DNA of 64,000 nt, taken from NCBI RefSeq assembly GCF_000959445.1, contig NZ_CP009630.1, forward strand, positions 1,798,001-1,862,000, given 5' to 3'. Below are positions 53,561 through 63,289 of this stretch, one piece after another (position 1 is the first letter of the stretch; each line of letters opens with the position of its first letter). Position numbers and translations under genes: made by a program. This DNA is from Burkholderia vietnamiensis LMG 10929 (lineage in GTDB: Bacteria > Pseudomonadota > Gammaproteobacteria > Burkholderiales > Burkholderiaceae). The notes beneath the pieces were generated by a model. The model saw only the letters and a program-made list of their open reading frames with translations, ran no database searches and was not told the origin of the DNA.

Positions 53561-55123
53561 ATGCGCAAACTCAGCATCCGCGGCGGCCTCGTCGCGACCA
53601 TCGCCGGCTACACCGTGCTGCTCCTGCTGGTGGTCGGCGCCTGCATCGCCGCGCTCTACGCGGGCAACCATTCGCTCGAGGCGATGTACCGTGACGACAC
53701 CGCGTCGCTGCTGCATCTGAAAACCAGCTCCGAGCGGATGCTCGTGCTGCGCGAACGCGTGAGCGACGTCGCGCAGATCATCAGCGCCGGCCAGCCGGCC
53801 AACGCCGAAATCGCGCAGCTCCATACGCTGCTCCAGCAAAGCAACGACGAGCTCGACGCGTACACGCGACTGCACGCCCGCGACGCCGACGAGCAGGCGC
53901 TGTTCGACACGCTGCAATCACGTCGCCGCACGCTGCTCGATCAGGTGTTCCTCAAGGCGATGTCGCAGCTCGACCACGACAACGCCTTCGACTTCCTCGA
54001 AACGCACCGCACCGCGCCGCCCGGCCTGTTCACCGCCTATCAGCAGGCGATCGACGCGCTCGAATCGTTCCAGGTCACGCGCCAGAAGGCGCGCTACGAC
54101 GCAGCCGGCGCGCGCTTTCACCGGATCGTCTGGGCGATGGCGAGCGTCGCCGCGTTCGCGCTGCTGGTCGGCTTCGTCGCGCAGCGCGTGCTCGCGAAGG
54201 CGATCATCGAGCCCATCCATCTGGCCGTCGATCAGTTCGACCGGATCTCCAAAGGCGATCTGACCGGCGCGGTCGCGATCCGCGGCGAAAACGAAATGGC
54301 CTATCTGCTGAAGGCGTTGAAGCGCATGCAGGCCGGCCTCGTCGACACCGTGACCCAGGTACGCACGAGCACGGAGACGATCGTCGGCGACGTGCGCACG
54401 ATCGCGAGCGGCAACGTCGATCTGTCCACGCGCACCGAACAGCAGGCCGTCTCGCTGCAGCAAGCTGCGGCAAGCGTGGAGCAGTTGACCGCGACGGTGC
54501 GCCAGAACGCGGACAACGCGCGCGATGCCCGCACCTACGCGCAGGGTGCGGCCGGCATCGCGGCGCGCGGCGGCGACGCGATGCGGCGCGTCGTCGAAAC
54601 GATGTCGGCGATCTCCACCAGCTCCGCGCGGATCTCCGGCATCGTCGGCGTGATCGAAAGCATCGCGTTCCAGACCAACATCCTCGCGCTGAACGCCGCC
54701 GTCGAAGCCGCGCGGGCAGGCGAACAGGGCCGCGGCTTCGCGGTCGTCGCGACCGAGGTGCGCGGGCTCGCGCAGCGCTGCGCGTCGGCGGCGAAGGAAA
54801 TCCGTGAACTGATCGGCAACTCCGCGCAGCGTGTCGAGGACGGCAGCGCGCTCGTCGCGCTCGCCGGTTCGGCGATGACCGAACTCGTCACCGCGGTCGA
54901 GCGCGTCAACGCGATCATGAGCGAGACCAGCACCGCGTTCGACGAGCAGACCGCCGGCATCGAGCAGGTGAACGCGGCCGTGATCCAGATGGAACAGACG
55001 ATGCAGCGCAACGCCGCGCTCGTCGAAGAAGCGGCGGCGGCCGCGCTGTCGCTCGACGATCAGGGCGCGCGGCTGAGCGATGCCGTCGCGCAGTTTCGTC
55101 TGCACGGCGCGGCGACGGCCTGA
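53561..55123 (+). CDS. Methyl-accepting chemotaxis protein
   Basis: A 520-residue receptor with the classic layout: N-terminal TM ([24 protein letters not shown]), a ~150-residue four-helix sensor, second TM (~190-212), HAMP ([23 protein letters not shown]), and signalling domain with the conserved hairpin tip around [20 protein letters not shown]. The glutamine/glutamate methylation stretches are visible. There is no C-terminal NWETF-like CheR/CheB-binding pentapeptide (it ends LHGAATA). No other chemotaxis genes are close. The ligand is unknown. Confidence 0.9.
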   Translation: MRKLSIRGGLVATIAGYTVLLLLVVGACIAALYAGNHSLEAMYRDDTASLLHLKTSSERMLVLRERVSDVAQIISAGQPANAEIAQLHTLLQQSNDELDAYTRLHARDADEQALFDTLQSRRRTLLDQVFLKAMSQLDHDNAFDFLETHRTAPPGLFTAYQQAIDALESFQVTRQKARYDAAGARFHRIVWAMASVAAFALLVGFVAQRVLAKAIIEPIHLAVDQFDRISKGDLTGAVAIRGENEMAYLLKALKRMQAGLVDTVTQVRTSTETIVGDVRTIASGNVDLSTRTEQQAVSLQQAAASVEQLTATVRQNADNARDARTYAQGAAGIAARGGDAMRRVVETMSAISTSSARISGIVGVIESIAFQTNILALNAAVEAARAGEQGRGFAVVATEVRGLAQRCASAAKEIRELIGNSAQRVEDGSALVALAGSAMTELVTAVERVNAIMSETSTAFDEQTAGIEQVNAAVIQMEQTMQRNAALVEEAAAAALSLDDQGARLSDAVAQFRLHGAATA

Positions 55124-55217
55124 TGGCACGCTGATGGCGCGCGAGCGGTGAGCCGTGACCGACAGGCGACGCCCAACCGCGGAACCGGCCGCGCCGCAGC
55201 GCCGCCGCGCACCGCCT

Positions 55218-56093
55218 CTAGCCGCCGTTCCCCGACAGCCCGTGCATCGGCCGCCGCAGCGCGGCATCGAACGGATTCGTGCGCGGGCCGATCGCGTCGG
55301 CCTGGCGCCTGAGCAGTTCGACGACCATCGGCATCCGGTCGTCGCCGAGCCGCGACGCCAGCGTGCCGACGCTCAGCGCGCCGACCGGATAGCCGGTGCG
55401 ATCGAGGATGGGCACCGCGACGCCGGCCATGCCGTCGAGCACGCCGCTGTTGCGACCCGCGTAGCCGAGCTCGCGCACGCGCTCGATCTCGGTGCGCAGA
55501 TACACCTCGTCGAGCACGCCGTAGCCGCGGATACGCGGCACGTTGAAGCGGATCACCTCCTCGCGCTCGGCTTCCGGCAGGAACGCGAGGATCGCGAGGC
55601 TGCCCTGCCCGACGCCGAGTGCGATACGCCCGCCGATGTCGCCGGTAAACGACCGGATCGGAAATGGCCCTTCGCACAAGTCCAGACACACCGCGTCGAA
55701 GCCGCTCTTCACGAGCAGGAAGATCGTCTCGCCGAGGCTCGCGCACAGCCGCAGCAACGCGGGCCGGCACAGCGTGCGCATGCTGCTCGGATTGCCGGCC
55801 AGCGCGGCGAGCGCGAAGAACTCGACGCTCAACCGATACAGCTTCGATTGTTCGTCCTGCTCGACCATGCGCTCGGCGATCAGCGACTGCAGGATGCGAT
55901 GCGCGGTGCCTTGCGTGAGGCCGACGGCCTTCGCGAGGTGCGTGACGCGCACGCCGTCCTGCTGCATGCCCGCCAGCGCGCGCAGGATCGCGAACGCACG
56001 CTGCAGCATGCCGACGCCCGCTGCGCCGCTGGCGTCGTCCGGCTGCCGCACGGGCGCTTCCGCCGACGTTCCGCGCGAATCGGGTTCCTGCAT
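55218..56093 (-). CDS. IclR-family transcriptional regulator
   Basis: A 291-residue IclR protein. The winged helix is seen at ~28-85 (MLQRAFAILRALAGMQQDGVRVTHLAKAVGLTQGTAHRILQSL) and the IclR effector domain after that (LCRPALLRLCASLGETIFLLVKSG, GVLDGMAGVAVPILDRTGYPVGALSV). I take the ATG at 56093 with GGAG 7 bases away; an ATG at 56117 is in frame, but would place the ribosome-binding site inside the gene. It is divergent from an ABC importer-dehydrogenase operon and most likely regulates it. Confidence 0.87.
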   Translation of the reverse strand: MQEPDSRGTSAEAPVRQPDDASGAAGVGMLQRAFAILRALAGMQQDGVRVTHLAKAVGLTQGTAHRILQSLIAERMVEQDEQSKLYRLSVEFFALAALAGNPSSMRTLCRPALLRLCASLGETIFLLVKSGFDAVCLDLCEGPFPIRSFTGDIGGRIALGVGQGSLAILAFLPEAEREEVIRFNVPRIRGYGVLDEVYLRTEIERVRELGYAGRNSGVLDGMAGVAVPILDRTGYPVGALSVGTLASRLGDDRMPMVVELLRRQADAIGPRTNPFDAALRRPMHGLSGNGG

Positions 56094-56256
56094 ACCGGCG
56101 CTCCTCGATGATTTCATTGAATGGAACAGGGTGAGCCGCCATTGTGGTCCCGCCGAAAAACCGCGGGCATCCGGGTGTGCACGGGATTGACGTGCGTTTT
56201 TCGCGGCACGGCCGCCCTTCATCCAACGGAACGAATCGCACCCGCTTCGTCGATTC

Positions 56257-56273
56257 ATTCCGTTCACCGGAAT
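56257..56273. promoter_or_regulatory. Candidate IclR operator
   Basis: ATTCCG-N5-CGGAAT, perfect 6-bp arms, in the 294-bp divergent gap. A second AATTCGAAATT-type repeat lies at 56301-56311 nearer the ABC genes. IclR regulators bind such short palindromes. Confidence 0.45.
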
Positions 56274-56387
56274 TTTTCCGAAATTCCTCTCGTTGAGCAG
56301 AATTCGAAATTGACGCGCCGAAATATGGCTGGCTAGAGTCCGCGTCAATGACGCACCGGCGCTCCGGTGTGCGAACCGGAGCCTCCC

Positions 56388-57470
56388 ATGTCGTTTCTCA
56401 CGCTTACGGATCTGACGAAAACGTACGGCGAGCTCACCGCCGTCGCGGACGTCAACCTGTCGGTCGAGCAAGGCGAGTTCGTGTCGCTGCTCGGGCCGTC
56501 GGGCTGCGGCAAAACCACGACGCTGCAGATGATCGCCGGTTTCGTCGACGTGACGCGCGGGCGCATCGCGCTCGACGGGCAGGACATCACGCACATGAAG
56601 CCGAATCGCCGCGGCCTCGGCATCGTGTTCCAGAGCTATGCGCTGTTTCCGCACATGAGCGTCGAGCAGAACGTGGGCTTCGGCCTCGACATGCGCGGCG
56701 TCGACAAGGCCGAGCGCGCGGAGCGCATCCGCGCGGCGCTGTCGCTGGTGCGACTCGATGCGCTCGCGCAGCGTTTTCCGCGCGAGCTGTCCGGCGGGCA
56801 GCGGCAGCGCGTCGCGATCGCGCGCGCGGTGGTGATCGAGCCGCCGGTGCTGCTGCTCGACGAGCCGATGTCGAACCTCGACGCGAAGCTGCGCGAGGAC
56901 ATGCAGTTCGAACTGCGCGCGATCCAGCGCAAGATCGGCACGACGACGATCATGGTCACGCACGATCAGTCCGAGGCGCTGTCGATCAGCGACCGCGTGG
57001 TCGTGATGGAAGCCGGCCGCATCACGCAGACCGACACGCCGTACCGCGCGTACGAACGCCCGGAGAACCGCTTCGTGTCGCAGTTCATCGGCAAGGCGAA
57101 CCTGTTGCCGGGCACGGTCGTCGCGCACGACGGCGATGCGATTCGCATCGACCTCGGCCACGATCTCGCCGAGACGGGCCGCACCGCGCATCTGCCGATG
57201 CACGAGCGCGACGTGCGCGTCGGCGACGCCGTGTCGGTATGCATCCGCCCCGAGAAGCTGCGGCTGTGCGCGCCGGGCGCGGGCCGCTTCGCCGCGACCG
57301 TCACGAGCCGCTTCTTCCTCGGCAGCCAGTGGCTGTACCGCGTGGACAGCGCACTCGGCGAAGTGCTCGTGTGCTGCCAGAACGAAGGCGCGGAGCCACT
57401 CGAGGAAGGCGCGCCGGTCGGCGTCGACTGGCACAGCGACGCGGTGCGCGTGATGCGCGGGGAGGCATGA
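56388..57470 (+). CDS. ABC importer ATPase (PotA-like)
   Basis: A 360-residue ATP-binding subunit of a polyamine/opine-type importer: Walker A GPSGCGKTT (~38-46), Q-loop FQSYALFPHM, signature LSGGQRQR, Walker B VLLLDEPMSNLD, H-loop MVTHDQSEAL, and a C-terminal TOBE domain (VCIRPEKLRL). The ATG at 56388, with GGAG upstream, fits family length; an earlier GTG at 56367 would add seven residues. It abuts the first permease gene with no gap. Confidence 0.9.
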   Translation: MSFLTLTDLTKTYGELTAVADVNLSVEQGEFVSLLGPSGCGKTTTLQMIAGFVDVTRGRIALDGQDITHMKPNRRGLGIVFQSYALFPHMSVEQNVGFGLDMRGVDKAERAERIRAALSLVRLDALAQRFPRELSGGQRQRVAIARAVVIEPPVLLLDEPMSNLDAKLREDMQFELRAIQRKIGTTTIMVTHDQSEALSISDRVVVMEAGRITQTDTPYRAYERPENRFVSQFIGKANLLPGTVVAHDGDAIRIDLGHDLAETGRTAHLPMHERDVRVGDAVSVCIRPEKLRLCAPGAGRFAATVTSRFFLGSQWLYRVDSALGEVLVCCQNEGAEPLEEGAPVGVDWHSDAVRVMRGEA

Positions 57471-58454
57471 ATGGCACAGCCTGCCCGCCCGCTGCCTGCC
57501 GATCCCGCGCAACGCGGCACGAGCACGAGCACCAATACGAGCGCCGCTACGCCGCCGGCACGCGCGGCCGCCCCGCGTCCGCCGCGCGCGACGTGGCGCG
57601 CCCATGCGCCGCTGTGGCTGATGTGCGCGCCGGCGTTCGCGCTGTTCGCGGCGCTCGTGCTCGCGCCGCTCGCGATGACCTTCGCGCTCACGTTCTACCG
57701 CTTCGATCCGGCCACCGGCCCGAGCGCCGCGTTCCAGTTCGGTCACTACGCGGAAGTGCTCGGCTCGTCGTACTTCCACGCGATCTTCGCGCGCACCTTC
57801 GGCATCGCCGCGCTGACCACCGCGATCTGCGTCGTGGTCGGCACGCCGGAGGCGTACGTGCTGTCGAAGATGCGCGACCCGTGGCGTTCGCTGTTCCTGC
57901 TCGTCATCCTCGCGCCGCTGCTCGTCTCGGTGGTCGTGCGCGCATTCGGCTGGAGCATGCTGCTCAACACGGGCGGCCTCGCGAACCAGGCGCTCGCGCT
58001 CGTCGGGCTCGGGCCGTACAAGCTCGAGTACACGACGTTCGCGATCGTGATCGCGCTCGTCCACGTGATGCTGCCGTTCATGGTGATTCCCGTGTGGACG
58101 GCCCTGCAACGGCTCGATCCGCAAACCGAGCACGCGGCGCTGTCGCTCGGCGCATCGCCGTTCACGACGCTGCGGCGCATCGTGGTGCCGCAGCTGATGC
58201 CCGGCGTGCTGTCGGGCAGCCTGATGGTGTTCGGGCTGTCGGCGAGCGCGTTCGCGATTCCCGGCCTGCTCGGCGGACGCCGGCTGAAGGTTGCGGCCAC
58301 CGCCGTCTACGACGAATTCCTCGGCTCGCTGAACTGGCCGCTCGGCGCGACCATCGCCGTGCTGCTGCTGGTCGCGAATCTCGTCGTGATGCTCACCTAC
58401 TACCGCGTGCTCGAACGCCGCTACGCGCGCAGCCTCGGAGGCGCTTCCCGATGA
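57471..58454 (+). CDS. ABC importer permease 1 (PotB-like)
   Basis: A 327-residue membrane protein with six helices. The permease EAA loop is visible as TEHAALSLGASPFTTLRRIVVPQLMPG. The first ~45 residues are a Pro/Ala/Arg/Thr-rich cytoplasmic extension not usual for PotB. The gene starts right after the ATPase stop, and overlaps the second permease start by 4 bp. Confidence 0.88.
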   Translation: MAQPARPLPADPAQRGTSTSTNTSAATPPARAAAPRPPRATWRAHAPLWLMCAPAFALFAALVLAPLAMTFALTFYRFDPATGPSAAFQFGHYAEVLGSSYFHAIFARTFGIAALTTAICVVVGTPEAYVLSKMRDPWRSLFLLVILAPLLVSVVVRAFGWSMLLNTGGLANQALALVGLGPYKLEYTTFAIVIALVHVMLPFMVIPVWTALQRLDPQTEHAALSLGASPFTTLRRIVVPQLMPGVLSGSLMVFGLSASAFAIPGLLGGRRLKVAATAVYDEFLGSLNWPLGATIAVLLLVANLVVMLTYYRVLERRYARSLGGASR

Positions 58455-59245
58455 GAAACAACGGCCCTGTCGCGCTGGCGTTCCACACGCTCGTGATCCT
58501 GTTCGTGCTCGCGCCGCTCGCGATCGTCGTGCTGGTCGCGTTCACGCCCGACGAAACGCTGACGCTGCCGACGCACGGACTGTCGCTGCGCTGGTTCCGC
58601 GCGATCCTCGACTATCCGGACTTCATCACGGCGTTCGCCAACAGCGTGAAGCTCGCGTTCGCGTCGGCGACGCTGTCGCTCGCGCTCGGCCTGCCGGCCG
58701 GCCTCGCGATCGGGCGCGCGACGTTCCCCGGCCGCGCGTTCGTGAACGGCCTGCTGCTGTCGCCGCTGGTGATTCCCGGCCTCGTGCTCGGCATCGCGCT
58801 GCTGCGCCTGTTCGCGCTGATCGGCGCGACCGGCTCGTTCGCGTGGCTCGTGCTCGCGCACACGATCGTCATCACGCCGTTCGTGATGCGGCTCGTGCTC
58901 GCGTCCGTCGCGGGGCTCGACCGCAGCATCGAACAGGCCGCGTGCTCGCTCGGCGCCGACCCGTGGACGATCTTCCGCCGCATCACGCTGCCGATGATCG
59001 TGCCGGGCATCACCGGCGGCTGGCTGCTCGCTTTCATCAACAGCTTCGACGAGCTGACGATGTCGATCTTCGTCACGTCGCCGCAGACGGTCACGCTGCC
59101 GGTGCGCATGTACATGTACGCGACCGAATCGATCGACCCGATGATGGCGTCGGTGTCGGCGCTCGTCATTTTCATCACCGCCGGCGCGATGCTGCTGCTC
59201 GATCGCGTGTACGGCCTGAACCGCATCCTGATCGGCCAACATTGA
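58451..59245 (+). CDS. ABC importer permease 2 (PotC-like)
   Basis: A 264-residue permease with six helices and the EAA motif (IEQAACSLGADPWTIFRRITLPMIVPG). Preceded by ATGA overlap with permease 1; its TGA shares a base with the ATG of the small [2Fe-2S] subunit gene. Such tight packing links uptake to oxidation of the solute. Confidence 0.88.
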   Translation: MRNNGPVALAFHTLVILFVLAPLAIVVLVAFTPDETLTLPTHGLSLRWFRAILDYPDFITAFANSVKLAFASATLSLALGLPAGLAIGRATFPGRAFVNGLLLSPLVIPGLVLGIALLRLFALIGATGSFAWLVLAHTIVITPFVMRLVLASVAGLDRSIEQAACSLGADPWTIFRRITLPMIVPGITGGWLLAFINSFDELTMSIFVTSPQTVTLPVRMYMYATESIDPMMASVSALVIFITAGAMLLLDRVYGLNRILIGQH

Positions 59246-59595
59246 TGACGACTTCCGCTTCCCGCTCCACCGATATCGCCGACGACGGCGCGCAGTTCGT
59301 GCGCGTCGCCGAACACGGACGCACGGCGGTCGGGTTCACGCTCGACGGCCGCGCCGCGCAGGCGCTCGCCGGCGACACCGTGCTCACCGCCATCCTCGTC
59401 GCGCAGCGTCGCGTGCGCGTGAGCGAATTCAGCGGCCAGCCGCGCGCGGGCTTCTGCCTGATCGGCGCATGCCAGGACTGCTGGGTGCGCACCGAAGCCG
59501 GCGCACGGCTGCGCGCGTGCTCCACGCCGATCGCCGAAGGCATGCGCCTCGTGACGACAGCCGTGCAGCCGGCCGCGACCGGAGCCGCGTCGTGA
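59245..59595 (+). CDS. Small [2Fe-2S] subunit of an amine dehydrogenase (HcnA-like)
   Basis: A 116-residue ferredoxin-like protein with four cysteines C71, C76, C79 and C92 (GFCLIGACQDCW...ACSTP), the spacing found in HcnA/SoxA-like or hydroxyproline-dehydrogenase gamma subunits. It should shuttle electrons between two flavins of the complex encoded with it. It starts at ATG 59245, overlapping the permease stop, and its TGA overlaps the GTG start of the next gene (GTGA). Confidence 0.83.
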   Translation: MTTSASRSTDIADDGAQFVRVAEHGRTAVGFTLDGRAAQALAGDTVLTAILVAQRRVRVSEFSGQPRAGFCLIGACQDCWVRTEAGARLRACSTPIAEGMRLVTTAVQPAATGAAS

Positions 59596-61019
59596 CGGCC
59601 GCGCTGCAGCCGGTGATCGTCGGCGCGGGGCCGGCGGGCGTGCGCGCGGCCGAGGCGCTGGTCGACGCGGGGCTGCGCCCCGTCGTGATCGACGAGAACG
59701 CACGTTGGGGCGGGCAGATCTATCGGCAGCCGCCGGCCGGGCACGCGTTCACGCGCGGCAAGCGCACGCTGTACGGCTTCGACGCCGCGAAGGCCGACGC
59801 CGTGCACCGCACCATGGCCGCGCTGCTGCCGCACGTCGACTACCGGCCGAACACGCTCGCGTGGGCGTGCGGCACGGGCCGTATCGACACGCTGCAGGAC
59901 GGCCGCGAAGTGACGGTGCCGTTTTCGCGCCTGATCGTTGCGAGCGGCGCGACCGACCGCATGCTGCCAGTGCCCGGATGGACGCTCGCGGGCGTCTACA
60001 CGCTCGGCGGCGCGCAGGTCGCGCTGAAGGCGCAGGGCTGCGCGATCGGCCGCCGCGTCGTGTTCGCCGGCACCGGGCCGTTGCTGTATCTGGTCGCCTA
60101 TCAATATGCGAAAGCCGGCGCGCGGGTCGCGGCCGTGCTCGATACGAGCCCGCTGCGTCAGCAGACGGCGGCGGCCGCCGCGCTGTTGCGGATGCCGACG
60201 ACCTTCGCGAAGGGGCTGTATTACATCGGCTGGCTGCGCGCGCACGGCGTTGCGGTGGAAACCGGCGTGACGCTCGAGCGCGTACTCGGCGACCAGCACG
60301 TGCGCGGGCTCGCGTGGCGTGCGGCCGACGGCGACGCGCACATGCTCGACTGCGATGCGCTCGGCCTCGGCTTCGGGCTTCGCCCCGAAACGCAGCTCGC
60401 CGATCTCGCCGGATGCCGGTTCCGCTTCGATCCGCTGAGCGGCGCGTGGCTGCCGGAGCGCGACGCGGCCGGTCGCACGTCGATGCGCGGCGTCTACGTC
60501 GCCGGCGACGGCGCGGGCATCGCGGGCGCCGACGCGGCCGAAGCATCGGGCCGGCGCGCGGCGCTCGCACTGCTCGACGATGCCGGCTTCGCGCCGGGCT
60601 CGCCCTCCGGCAAGCCAGGCGCGGCCGCGCTCGAGCGCACGCTGGCGCGGCTCGGTGCGTTCCGCGCGGGCCTCGAGGCGGCGTTCACGCCACCGCCCGA
60701 GCTCGCCGCACGCTGCCCCGACGACACGATCGTGTGCCGCTGCGAGGAGATCGATGCGGGCACGCTGCGCCGCTGTGTTCGCGACGGCGCAGCAACCGAA
60801 CTGAACCGGCTGAAGGCGCTGACGCGTGCCGGGATGGGCCGCTGCCAGGGCCGCATGTGCGCGGACGCGGCCGCGCGCGTGCTCGCCGCCGAAACCGGCC
60901 GCCCGCTGGCGGAGGTCGGACGGTTGCGCGCGCAACCGCCGGTGAAGCCGTTTCCGATCGCGGCCGCACTCGCAAGCGACGACGTCGCGACGATTCCCGA
61001 CGAGGCGCGCGATGAATGA
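59592..61019 (+). CDS. Large FAD/NAD(P)-binding dehydrogenase subunit (HcnB/OoxA-like)
   Basis: A 475-residue flavoprotein: FAD motif VGAGPAGVRAAEAL, WGGQIYRQP, second nucleotide motif (FAGTGPLLYLVAYQ), and a C-terminal BFD-like [2Fe-2S] site with C382 and C384 (CRCEE) and C418 and C423 (RCQGRMC). This is the subunit type of HcnB, OoxA and D-hydroxyproline dehydrogenase alpha. GTG start at 59592 overlaps the previous gene. With the small ferredoxin and the DAO-like protein, it makes the predicted three-subunit oxidase. Confidence 0.88.
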   Translation: MTAALQPVIVGAGPAGVRAAEALVDAGLRPVVIDENARWGGQIYRQPPAGHAFTRGKRTLYGFDAAKADAVHRTMAALLPHVDYRPNTLAWACGTGRIDTLQDGREVTVPFSRLIVASGATDRMLPVPGWTLAGVYTLGGAQVALKAQGCAIGRRVVFAGTGPLLYLVAYQYAKAGARVAAVLDTSPLRQQTAAAAALLRMPTTFAKGLYYIGWLRAHGVAVETGVTLERVLGDQHVRGLAWRAADGDAHMLDCDALGLGFGLRPETQLADLAGCRFRFDPLSGAWLPERDAAGRTSMRGVYVAGDGAGIAGADAAEASGRRAALALLDDAGFAPGSPSGKPGAAALERTLARLGAFRAGLEAAFTPPPELAARCPDDTIVCRCEEIDAGTLRRCVRDGAATELNRLKALTRAGMGRCQGRMCADAAARVLAAETGRPLAEVGRLRAQPPVKPFPIAAALASDDVATIPDEARDE

Positions 61020-62163
61020 GCGCAGCCGTTACGATGTCGCGATCGTCGGCGGCGGGCTGGTGGGCGCGTCGGCGGCGCTCGCGCTGACGCGGCGCGGGCT
61101 GCGCGTCGCGCTGTTCGAGCGCCGCGATTGCGGCGCGCAGGCGAGCGGCGTCAACTACGGCGGCGTGCGCTGCCAGGGCCGCCCGGCCGAACAGCTGCCG
61201 CTCGCGCTGCGCGCGCGGCGCATCTGGGATCGGCTGCCCGAGCTGATCGGCTGCGACGGCGAGTTCGTCGTGTCCGGCCACTTGCGGCTCGCGCGCAGCG
61301 ACGCCGATCTCGACGCGCTCGATGCATACGCGACGCTCGCCGGCGAGCACGGGCTGCCGCTGCAAGTGATGCGCGGCGCGGCGTTCCGCCGCCGCTACCC
61401 GTGGCTCGGCAGCGCGGCGCTCGGCGGCTCGCTGTGCGCGACCGACGGGCACGCGAACCCGCGCATCGTGTCGCCCGCGTTCGCGCGCGCGGCGCGCGCG
61501 GCCGGCGCCGACGTGTTCGAACACGCGCCCGTCGACGACGTGCGACACGACGGCACGCAGTTTCACATCCATGCGGGCGCGCGCACATGCGTCGCGACGT
61601 GGCTGATCAACTCGGCCGGCGCGTGGGCGAACACGATCGCCGAACGCTTCGGCGAGGCGGTGCCGATGGAGCCGATCTACCCGAACATGTGGGTGACCGA
61701 ACCGCTGCCGCCGTTCATCACGCACAACCTCGGCGTGTACGGCGGCGGCGTATACGCGCGGCAGGTCGCGCGCGGCAACTGCGTGATCGGCGGCGGACGC
61801 GGCCGCGGCGACGGCGAGTTCGGCCAGCCGTCGGTCGACACGACGCGCGCGGTGATGCGCGACGCGTGCGCGCTGCTGCCCGCGCTGCGCGACGCGCTGC
61901 TGATCCGCACGTGGAGCGGCGTCGAAGGCTGCACGCCGGACCACAACCCCGTCATCGGCGCGAGCCGTACGACACCGAAGCTGCTGCATGCGTTCGGCTT
62001 TTCCGGCGGTGGCTTCCTGCTCGCGCCGGGCGTCGGCGAAGTGCTCGCCGACCTCGTCACGGCCGGCGAAACCGCCACGCCGCTCAGTGCATTCTCGATC
62101 GGCCGCTTCTTCCGCGAAGCCGCGCCGAGCGCCCCTACCCGTCAACAGGAGACCCAACGATGA
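61012..62163 (+). CDS. DAO-family FAD-dependent dehydrogenase subunit (HcnC/OoxB-like)
   Basis: A 383-residue D-amino-acid-oxidase-fold protein: FAD motif IVGGGLVGASAALALTRRG, WLINSAGAWAN, and C-terminal GVEGCTPDHNPVIGAS with GFSGGGFLLAPGVGE. It is the substrate-oxidising subunit, acting on an amino or imino acid or opine. It overlaps the preceding gene by 8 bp and the solute-binding protein gene by ATGA. Confidence 0.88.
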   Translation: MNERSRYDVAIVGGGLVGASAALALTRRGLRVALFERRDCGAQASGVNYGGVRCQGRPAEQLPLALRARRIWDRLPELIGCDGEFVVSGHLRLARSDADLDALDAYATLAGEHGLPLQVMRGAAFRRRYPWLGSAALGGSLCATDGHANPRIVSPAFARAARAAGADVFEHAPVDDVRHDGTQFHIHAGARTCVATWLINSAGAWANTIAERFGEAVPMEPIYPNMWVTEPLPPFITHNLGVYGGGVYARQVARGNCVIGGGRGRGDGEFGQPSVDTTRAVMRDACALLPALRDALLIRTWSGVEGCTPDHNPVIGASRTTPKLLHAFGFSGGGFLLAPGVGEVLADLVTAGETATPLSAFSIGRFFREAAPSAPTRQQETQR

Positions 62164-63206
62164 AACTGCCCGCAACGATCGCGGCGGCGGCCGCCCTCTG
62201 CATCGCGTGCGCCGTCGCGCCCGCGTCCGCGCAAACCAGGACGATCTACGTCGGCATGAACGGCGGCCCGATGGAGAAGGCCTATACGAGCCAGGTGCTG
62301 CCCGAGTTCGAGAAGGCGAACAACGTGAAGGTCGTCGTCGTGCCCGGCACGTCGTCGGACGTGCTCGCGAAGCTGCTTGCGAATCGCAACAAGCCGCAGA
62401 TCCACGTCGCGTTCCTCGACGACGGCGTGATGGCGCGCGCGGTGAGCCTGGGGGTGTGCCAGAAGCTCGACGATTCGCCGGTGCTCAAGGAGCTGTATCC
62501 GTTCGCGCGGATGAAGGACGACGTCGGCGCGGGCGTGCAGCTCGGCATGACGGGCATCGCGTACAACCGGAAACTGTTCGCGGAAAAGGGCTGGGCGCCG
62601 CCGACGTCGTGGCTCGATTTCGCCGATCCGAAATACAAGGGCAAGGTCGTGTTCCAGTCCGCATCGAGCAGCACCTTCGGGCTGCACGGATTCCTCGCGA
62701 TCAACCGGCTGCTCGGCGGCAGCGAGCAGAACGTCGAGCCGGGCTTCAGCAAGTGGGCGAGCACGGTCGGGCCGAACGTCGTCGAGTACATTCCGAACTC
62801 GGCGAAGATCTCCGAGATGGTGCAGACCGGCGAAGCCGGCCTGTTCCCGCTGACCCCGACCGGTGTCGGCGATCTCCAGGACAAGGGCATTCCGGTCGCC
62901 TATGCGAACCCGAAGGAAGGGCCGGTGCTGCTGCTGGTCGACCTGTGCGTGGTGGCGAACAACCCGGACCCGCAACTCGCGCAGAAGCTCGCGCAGTTCC
63001 TGCTGTCGGCCCCCGCGCAGACGAAGGCGGCCGAGGCCGGCAGGCAGATCCCGACCAACCGGCTCGCGAAGATGCCCGCCGCGATGCAGCAGAGCCTCGG
63101 CAACGTCGACGATCTGCTGCACAAGGTGACGGTGGTCGACTGGACCGCGATCAACGCGCATCGCACGCAGTGGGATACGCGCTGGAATCGGCAGATCGAG
63201 CGGTGA
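62160..63206 (+). CDS. Periplasmic solute-binding protein (PotD-like)
   Basis: A 348-residue periplasmic protein with signal peptide (CIACAVAPASAQT, cleavage near residue 24). It belongs to the extracellular solute-binding family 1/8 used by PotABC-like systems: VYVGMNGGPMEKAYTSQVLPEFEK-like opening and GITGIAYNRKLFAEKGWAPPTSWLDFADPKYKGKV-type middle (as seen in the sequence region 62540-62650). The gene ends the operon, after the dehydrogenase genes, rather than beginning it as usual. Ligand: probably the amine or opine oxidised by the dehydrogenase. Confidence 0.87.
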   Translation: MKLPATIAAAAALCIACAVAPASAQTRTIYVGMNGGPMEKAYTSQVLPEFEKANNVKVVVVPGTSSDVLAKLLANRNKPQIHVAFLDDGVMARAVSLGVCQKLDDSPVLKELYPFARMKDDVGAGVQLGMTGIAYNRKLFAEKGWAPPTSWLDFADPKYKGKVVFQSASSSTFGLHGFLAINRLLGGSEQNVEPGFSKWASTVGPNVVEYIPNSAKISEMVQTGEAGLFPLTPTGVGDLQDKGIPVAYANPKEGPVLLLVDLCVVANNPDPQLAQKLAQFLLSAPAQTKAAEAGRQIPTNRLAKMPAAMQQSLGNVDDLLHKVTVVDWTAINAHRTQWDTRWNRQIER

Positions 63207-63229
63207 GTGTCGAGGGTTGGGGGTGCGCC

Positions 63230-63289
63230 ATCGCCGGCGCCGCGGCCATCCTCCGCGGACGCGGTGCGCGCCGGCCGCGCGCCGGCGAT
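63230..63289. terminator. Inverted repeat between convergent genes
   Basis: ATCGCCGGCGC (63230-63240) pairs exactly with GCGCCGGCGAT (63279-63289), an 11-bp stem with a 38-base loop that itself is GC-rich. It sits between the solute-binding gene and the convergent MFS gene and may act as a two-way terminator. Confidence 0.35.

Noticed and set aside
59245..62163. hcnABC hydrogen cyanide synthase
   Set aside because: Subunit types match, but the genes are embedded in an importer operon with an IclR regulator; the substrate is more likely an imported amine or opine.
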